Source: Ridgeia piscesae (Eukaryota > Annelida > Polychaeta > Sabellida > Siboglinidae). From it: DNA of 64,000 nt. A program made the translations under genes and the position numbers. A model generated the notes under the pieces. It worked only from the letters and a program-made list of their open reading frames with translations, was not told where the DNA came from and ran no database searches. Each line of letters begins with the position of its first letter. Position 1 is the first letter of the stretch. The DNA lies in contig JAODUO010000041.1 in NCBI GenBank assembly GCA_025642075.2, positions 111,001 through 175,000 of the forward strand, in the 5' to 3' direction. Below are positions 58,575 to 64,000 of this stretch, one piece after another.

Positions 58575-59583
58575 CTAAGTATACCCCGCCCTTCTTAGGT
58601 ATATGTCGATTGTATTTTTAAATATATTAACACTACTAGCACCTACACAATCAGCTGATAATCTGTTCCATTCGTTTACTGTTCTTTGTGAAAATGAAAA
58701 TGTTCTAATATCTAGTCTACACTGCTTCTTTGCTAATGTAACTCCATGTCCTCTAGTCCTTCTCTCTTCCTTGACTGTGAAAAAAATATTTCTGTCAATA
58801 TTTTCATATCCATTCAATATTTTAAACACCTCAATCTGATCTCCTCTCAATCTTCTGGTTTCTAGTGTTGTTAAACCACATTCTTTTAGACGCATTTCAT
58901 AACTAATATTCCTGAGTTTTGGTATCATTTTGGTTGCTCTCCTTTGTACTCTTTCTAGCATATCAATATCCTTCTTGCGGTATTCCACTCAAAACCGATT
59001 TCCAGTTTGAAACCTCCCCATCAACTACTACTCTTTGTCTTCTATCAATAAGCCATTTTTCTATCCAGTTGATCATTCCATTTCCTATGCCATGGGCCTT
59101 TAGTTTAAGTAGTAGTCTTTGGTGTGGCACTTTGTCAAAGGCTTTTTTAAAATCTAAGTAGATTATATCTACTGGTGATCCCTCATCTACCCACTTTGTG
59201 ACATCTTCCAAAAACCATAGCATATTTGTTAAGCATGACCTCGCTTTAAAAAACCCATGTTGAGATGGGTTTATCAATTTATTTTTAACAAGAAATTCAA
59301 CCAGGTGATCTTTAATTAGTCTTTCTAATAGTTTGCAAATCACCGATGTTAAACTCACTGGTCTATAGTTCTCTGACTTGTTTCTCGAACCTTTTTTAAA
59401 TAATGGTATAATGTTTGCTTCTTTCCATTCTAACGGAACTATTCCCTCTTCTAATGACAAATTGAACATTGTTGCAAGCGGTATGCTGATTTGTTCTACA
59501 ATTTCCAATAGTAATTTGGGAGGAATCCCATCCACTCCAGGTGATTTATTATCCTTCATATCTCTTATTTTCATAGCTACCAT
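58575..59583 (-). pseudogene. CR1-like RT, 5' half fused out of frame to C-terminus
   Basis: Contains SPGVDGIPPKLL, NYRPVSLTSVICK, QHGFFKARSC, YLDFKKAFDKVPHQRLL and SGIPQ, then a deletion that removes the FADD segment and continues [13 protein letters not shown] to the C-terminus in another frame. The bases CGCAAG are shared by both sides of the join (near 58975), indicating a microhomology junction. Confidence 0.85.
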
Positions 59584-59788
59584 TGTTGGGGTTACAATTA
59601 GTTGTCCTAAATAGTCAAACTCTCTCCCTTCGAACTTAGTCTCAAGTACTGGTAATATACTAAAGTAATATACAAGTGATGAATTAACTATATAATTGGT
59701 TGTGATAAATTTAACATGAGCAGTTTCAATTTGTGTACGATTGTTAATAGTTTCCTAACCCCAAGGGCATTTCCTGTGTTGCTACTAG

Positions 59789-59995
59789 CGAAAAGACTTC
59801 ACGATATCGTCATTGAAGCACTAGAGCAGTCACAAGCATCGATATGCGCAGTCGTGGGAACCGCTATAGGAAGAAATGAGACCCGAAAAATCCCCTGCCG
59901 GCCAGAAACTGTCGGCAGTATAGTCAGGATCAGACAAAATGCTACAAAAAGCGGAATCCTCACACTTTGCGAAGTGGAAGTATATGGAACGCATG
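59789..59995 (+). CDS. F-type lectin B exon (inner)
   Basis: Protein identical to 51862. Acceptor GCTACTAG, donor GTACGT. Partner of 56988 across the LINE-bearing intron. Confidence 0.92.
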
Positions 59996-60693
59996 GTACG
60001 TAAGCTACTGGTGGGGGAACCTACTTTTATAAGTCTTAATTATTTTGACGGTGTTCTAACTAAGAATTAAATGTTTTACCAGTACCCACCATGATATGCC
60101 AGGGGACGTTGCTGCTGATTCCGTCTATACCAGCCATCGGTACCCTTTGCGATATTCCTCTGTTGAGCTGAGCCAATAAAATCGCTCACGAGGAGTGCAA
60201 TCGGCCTCCTGTCATATGATGTAATTTTGGGTGATTTCAGCCACAAGTTGCTCGTGTTACATGCAATTATTAATAATAGTTGATGCCTTAATTTGAGTTA
60301 AACGTCATACTGTTTAAGATGAAAAGACACACAAGAGGTTATAGAGTGAAGTAATGGTTTGGTCAGTATATCTCTACTCGACAGATAATACCACTATACT
60401 AATTTATTTTTCTCGTGATTTGTGGTGACGACAAGTTCGCCAGCTGGTCGTGCATAATCGTATCTATTCGTTCTGTGAAATTCATGCCATTATTCTTGAC
60501 AGGAATGTGATATGTAACGATCACTCGTGCCTGCAGTACGTGTGACTGTTGTCTAGCTGTTAAAAATTGAGTGACATAATAAATATACCTACTGTTCTCA
60601 GTAAATGCCCGGGAGGATTTCAGGAAACCTGTCGTCTTACTAATGTGTTTTTGCAGTGTAAAGTGTATTAGAGTGTTGTATAACATTTTGTAG

Positions 60694-60921
60694 TGATGGA
60701 GAGAGCTATAAATAATCTGGCTCTAAGAAAGCCTACGAAGATGTCTTCCTTGTACGAGGATAACGTTGCTTCGAGGGCAGTAGATGGCAAAAGAAACGGA
60801 AATCTGACTGCGCGAAGTTGCACACATACCCACGGAGAATTGGGAGCCTGGTGGCAGGTTGACTTACAAGACCTCTATTTGATCAAGCACGTGATCATAT
60901 CTAACCGAGACGACGTTAACT
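60694..60921 (+). CDS. F-type lectin A exon (inner)
   Basis: Encodes 76 residues; differs from 52764 by MERA for MESA and agrees with it at LTARSC. His of CTHT and NRDD are kept. Acceptor TTTTGTAG, donor GTGAGT. Confidence 0.92.
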
Positions 60922-61300
60922 GTGAGTTGGAATGTGTCACAGAAGACTTGAAATCAAATATTTCTTCTGAACAAATTTCTATTTTACGATTATATGACAG
61001 AAAGAGTGAATACGTGTGACACCAAGAGTACGTAACTAACTGAGCAAATATTGTGGATAACATAAGTCATTGCGATGGTTTGATGGAAAGGGTGGATACA
61101 TATGTGAGTTCCGACACCAGAAGTACATGAGCAGACAATGAGGGCGAATTAGTCCATCGAAGTGTTACTAAATTACACTAAGAACAAGTGATGAATTAAC
61201 TATATAATTGGTTGTGATAAATTTAACATGAGCAGTTTCAATTTGTGTACGATTGTTAATAGTTTCCTAACCCCAAGGGCATTTCCTGTGTTGCTACTAG

Positions 61301-61507
61301 CGAAAAGACTTCACGATATCGTCATTGAAGCACTAGAGCAGTCACAAGCATCGATATGCGCAGTCGTAGGAACCGCTATAGGAAAAAATGAGACCCGAAA
61401 AATCCCCTGCCGGCCAGAAACTGTCGGCAGTATAGTCAGGATCAGACAAAATGCTACAAAAAGCGAAATCCTCACACTTTGCGAAGTGGAAGTATATGGA
61501 ACGCATG
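61301..61507 (+). CDS. F-type lectin B exon (inner)
   Basis: As 53371 but with GKNETRK for GRNETRK and KSEILT for KSGILT. Acceptor GCTACTAG, donor GTACGT. Confidence 0.92.
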
Positions 61508-62058
61508 GTACGTAAGCTACTGGTGGGGGAACCTACTTTTATAAGTCTTAATTATTTTGACGGTGTTCTAACTAAGAATTAAATGTTTTACCATTATCCA
61601 CCATGATATGCCAGGGAACGTTGCTACTGATTCCGTCTATACCAGCCATCGGTACCCTTTGCGATATTCCTCTGTTGAGCTCGGCCAATAAAATCGTTCA
61701 CGAGGAGTGCAGTCGGCCTCCTGTCAGGTGATGTAATTTTGGGTGAATTCAGCCACACGCTGCTCGTGTTACAAGCAATCGTTAATAATAGTTGATGCCT
61801 CGATCAATTTGAGGTAAACGTTACACTTTCTAAGATGTAAGACACCAATGGTCTCATCTGGCCCATGATCTATTTGATCCCGTTCCATCTAGTCGCCGGT
61901 TCATATGCATCAAAACCAGGACCAACAGGTTTAGTAGCAGTTTTTTCCCCTTGCCGTACAAGCCCTGTCAAAACAAAAGTGATTTTTCTCCCGTCTGCAA
62001 TACTCCTATATTGCAATTTCCAATGTATGTATTTTTGTATACCTTATTTATATATATA

Positions 62059-62115
<57 letters not shown>

Positions 62116-62155
62116 TAGTCCACCTGATACTATATAAAATGAATATAATATAATA

Positions 62156-62186
<31 letters not shown>

Positions 62187-62233
62187 TATTTTAGTCCACC
62201 TGATACATAAAATGTAAAAGGTGGAATAAAATA

Positions 62234-62289
<56 letters not shown>

Positions 62290-62803
62290 TTTGTCATTTT
62301 ACATTTTAATGATTTTATTTTAATACTATATCATGTTAACTATTATTTGTCGATGTTATAAAATACAACTTTTATTCCGACTTATTGTTGATGATTTATC
62401 TTATTTATTTATTTTATTTAAACTAGTAATATATTTAATCATAATCGTGTTGGTGTATGTGAGTGTATTGTCATGTGAACATACTTGTACGACCACCCAA
62501 AATTCACGCATTTCAATGTGTTATTGTAACTGCAATGAAAACATATGGCAACAAAGCTGATTTCTTTTTTTTTCTTTATAGAGTGGAATAATGGTTTGGT
62601 CAGTATAAGATATTTATACCTGGAGATAGACACAACAAGAGAGATGGGTTATGTTTTGGCAAGAAACCAATGGCTGCACTCTCGGAGAGTTGCAAAATGG
62701 TTCACGTCGACATGAAGCAACGGGTGTCCTAATTTGGTGTTATGGTGACAGATATGATCTCGTATATTAGCCACGCCAGTGGTATTTTCTGTCTTCCTTC
62801 CAG
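61508..62803. other. Intron with (TA)n arrays
   Basis: Homologue of 53578-54848; (TA)n at 62047-62110, 62161-62186 and 62234-62285, with flanking unique segments rearranged relative to copy 1. No gene. Confidence 0.75.
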
Positions 62804-63010
62804 TGTCGTCTCTTCACCATTTCGTCGTTGAAGCACTGATGCAGTCAAAAGCGTCGACATGCAAATCTGTCGTGTGTGCTGTGAAAGGTGGTGAGACGAG
62901 ACGAATACCGTGTCAGTCAGGAACAGTCGGCAGTGTAGTCAGGATCAGACACGTTTATAAAGACAGTCTAAGCCTTGCGCTTTGTGAAGTGGATGTATAC
63001 GGGATGCATG
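62804..63010 (+). CDS. F-type lectin B exon (outer)
   Basis: Encodes 69 residues: SSLHHFVVEALMQSKASTC, GETRRIPC, VGSVVRIRHVY, LALCEVDVYGMHG. It differs from 54849 at several positions (HH for HN, CEVD for CEVE, MH for TL). Acceptor CTTCCAG, donor GTACGT. A CGTG-rich tract begins about 25 bp into the intron. Confidence 0.9.
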
Positions 63011-63455
63011 GTACGTATACAGAAAATATAAGGTTTGTGTGCGTGCATACGTGCGTGCGTTCGTGCGTGCTTGCTTGCGTGCGTGCTTGTGTGTGATATT
63101 TTCCAGAGTAGAAACTAAGGACAACCTATTTTGCCAGTATCTCAAAATTGTCTTTCTTAAATCGTGTCATACTTGGGGGCAGGGGGTTTATGGGCAAGTG
63201 GGACTACGCTTTACATTTGAATTATTGTTTTTCGTTAGTGTTACGCAATGAATTTATTGTCACTTTTATATAATGTTGCCTTGTCGAGCACTTTTTATAC
63301 CAATAAGATATCACTAATAATTAGTGTTCAACTAGTTATTGGATAGACTGCAACGGCATCTTAAACAATACGGATGCTTTATGATAATTCATGATCTGTG
63401 TTGCTACCATCGTTGATGTAGATTTTAGTATTATTTGAATATGATTGGTTTTCAG
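63011..63455. other. Intron with (CGTG)n tract
   Basis: CGTG/CTTG repeats at 63034-63095. 63266-63310 resembles the intron at 32698-32760. No gene. Confidence 0.65.
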
Positions 63456-63681
63456 CCGAGTTTCCGGGCGAGGTGTTTGCGAAATTTCGAAATGTGGCAT
63501 TAAATAGAAACGCCATGCAGAGTTCCACTGACGCCTTCATGGACGCTTCAGCAGCGTTAGATGGCACTGTGAACAACTGTGCGGAGACAACGCTGTTCAG
63601 ATAGTCCGTGGTGGCTGGTTGATTTAGTCGTAGAACACGACGTGCAGCAGGTTGCTTTTATGAGTCGCACCAAGTGTTGTG
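63456..63681 (+). pseudogene. F-type lectin A exon with frameshift
   Basis: Reads FAKFRNVALNRNAMQSST, AALDGT, NCAETT in one frame, then DSPWWLVDLVVEHDVQQVAF, SRTKCCG in another. The length of 226 bp is one more than a multiple of three, fitting a single-base insertion near 63590-63605. Acceptor TTTTCAG, donor GTTAGT at 63682. Strongly diverged from the other A exons. It may be a pseudo-exon, or the shift may be a sequence error. Confidence 0.75.
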
Positions 63682-64000
63682 GTTAGTAATTACGTATACT
63701 CGTATTCATCTATAACGGTGTCTTCTATTGAGATGGCGGTTTAATTCGTATATGACATCATGTTACTTGCGTCATCATGACGAACACATCATGTGCTAGT
63801 CCGCATTTCTATTTATTTTGTGTGTAACATGTTTCAATATAAGTTTGGTTTTTAATAGTTTTTAGTATAGTATTATCTGATAACAAAGGGATCCTTATTT
63901 CATTTCTTATTTCAAATTAGACCTAAGAACCAATCAGCGTCTCTACCCTATACTGGGCAAGGGCGCCCTGGCGGTAACAATGGCAGTGCATAAATTCACC
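63682..64000. other. Right edge, no recognised gene
   Basis: AT-rich intron-like sequence after the last donor; no lectin exon, repeat or element is seen. Confidence 0.6.

Larger units (their letters stand above)
57483..59676 (-). mobile_element. Compound CR1-like LINE insertion, copy 2 (better preserved)
   Basis: Same architecture and same insertion point as copy 1, so the insertion preceded the segmental duplication. Here the frames are open: 58484-57582 encodes 300 residues (SVLGPILFLIYIND, KFADDTKV, LNLGK-like [42 protein letters not shown]-like C-terminus). 59583-58963 (206 residues) and 58988-58575 (137 residues) meet at the deletion joining SGIPQ to YRKKD. Neither piece is a complete element. 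Confidence 0.9.
55381..63110. repeat. Tandem segmental duplication, copy 2
   Basis: Second copy of the 7.93-kb block. The 5' two thirds look almost identical to copy 1, whereas the 3' end (B61301, B62804 and the following introns) has more substitutions, so divergence is graded along the unit. Exons: A56054, A56988, B59789, A60694, B61301, B62804. Confidence 0.93.

Overview
This window looks like nuclear DNA from a marine invertebrate, most likely a mollusc. It is AT-rich, full of (TA)n, (GT)n and (CGTG)n arrays, and crowded with non-LTR retrotransposon remnants and TIR elements. Its genes are single exons of about 200-230 bp scattered through introns of 0.3-12 kb. The organism is an inference from gene content, since no rRNA or mitochondrial marker is present.

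The backbone is one plus-strand array of F-type lectin (fucolectin/FTP, F5/8-C-like) half-domain exons running from about 2.8 kb to the right edge. Each domain is split by a central intron into an A exon (start, AVDG, SC, WWQVDL, then NRxD or CC) and a B exon (start LHDIVIEAL-like, ETRxIPC, VGSxVRI, LCEVEVYG). I place 16 A exons, 17 B exons and two truncated exon copies. Every intact exon has AG/GT boundaries and is flanked by phase-1 introns, so any exon can join any other in frame. The order is not simple A-B-A-B: five of the seven A...B domains have one or two complete A-B pairs lying inside their central intron, giving A(AB)nB. The inner pairs from 31.6 kb onward keep the fucose-binding signature H-X26-R-X-D-X4-R (one residue longer in the 44.5/45.2 kb pair); the outer pairs have lost it.

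Layout: 0-2 kb, remnant of a mobile element with a P2X7-receptor-type zinc module; 2.8-4.6 kb, first lectin exons; 4.8-6.4 kb, microsatellites and an inverted repeat of LINE endonuclease; 8.4-12.3 kb and 16.2-17.1 kb, two paralogous A-B pairs, the first with 46 tandem copies of a 51-bp unit that carries its own splice donor; 17.2-22.3 kb, a TIR element and a 3.3-kb LINE inserted into the second paralogue; 22.85-28.0 kb, a 5.15-kb TTAA-flanked TIR element carrying a decayed multi-exon P2X7-type gene; 28.6-47 kb, diverged lectin exons with LINE debris and MITEs; 47.5-63 kb, a 7.93-kb block present twice in tandem, each copy with six lectin exons and one compound CR1-like LINE insertion.

The lectin exons could encode a secreted multi-domain fucose lectin, alternative half-domains chosen by splicing, or several nested genes. 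Oyster sperm bindin is a known case of repeated F-lectin domains with a mid-domain intron and high diversity. No start exon, signal-peptide exon or terminal exon is recognisable here.
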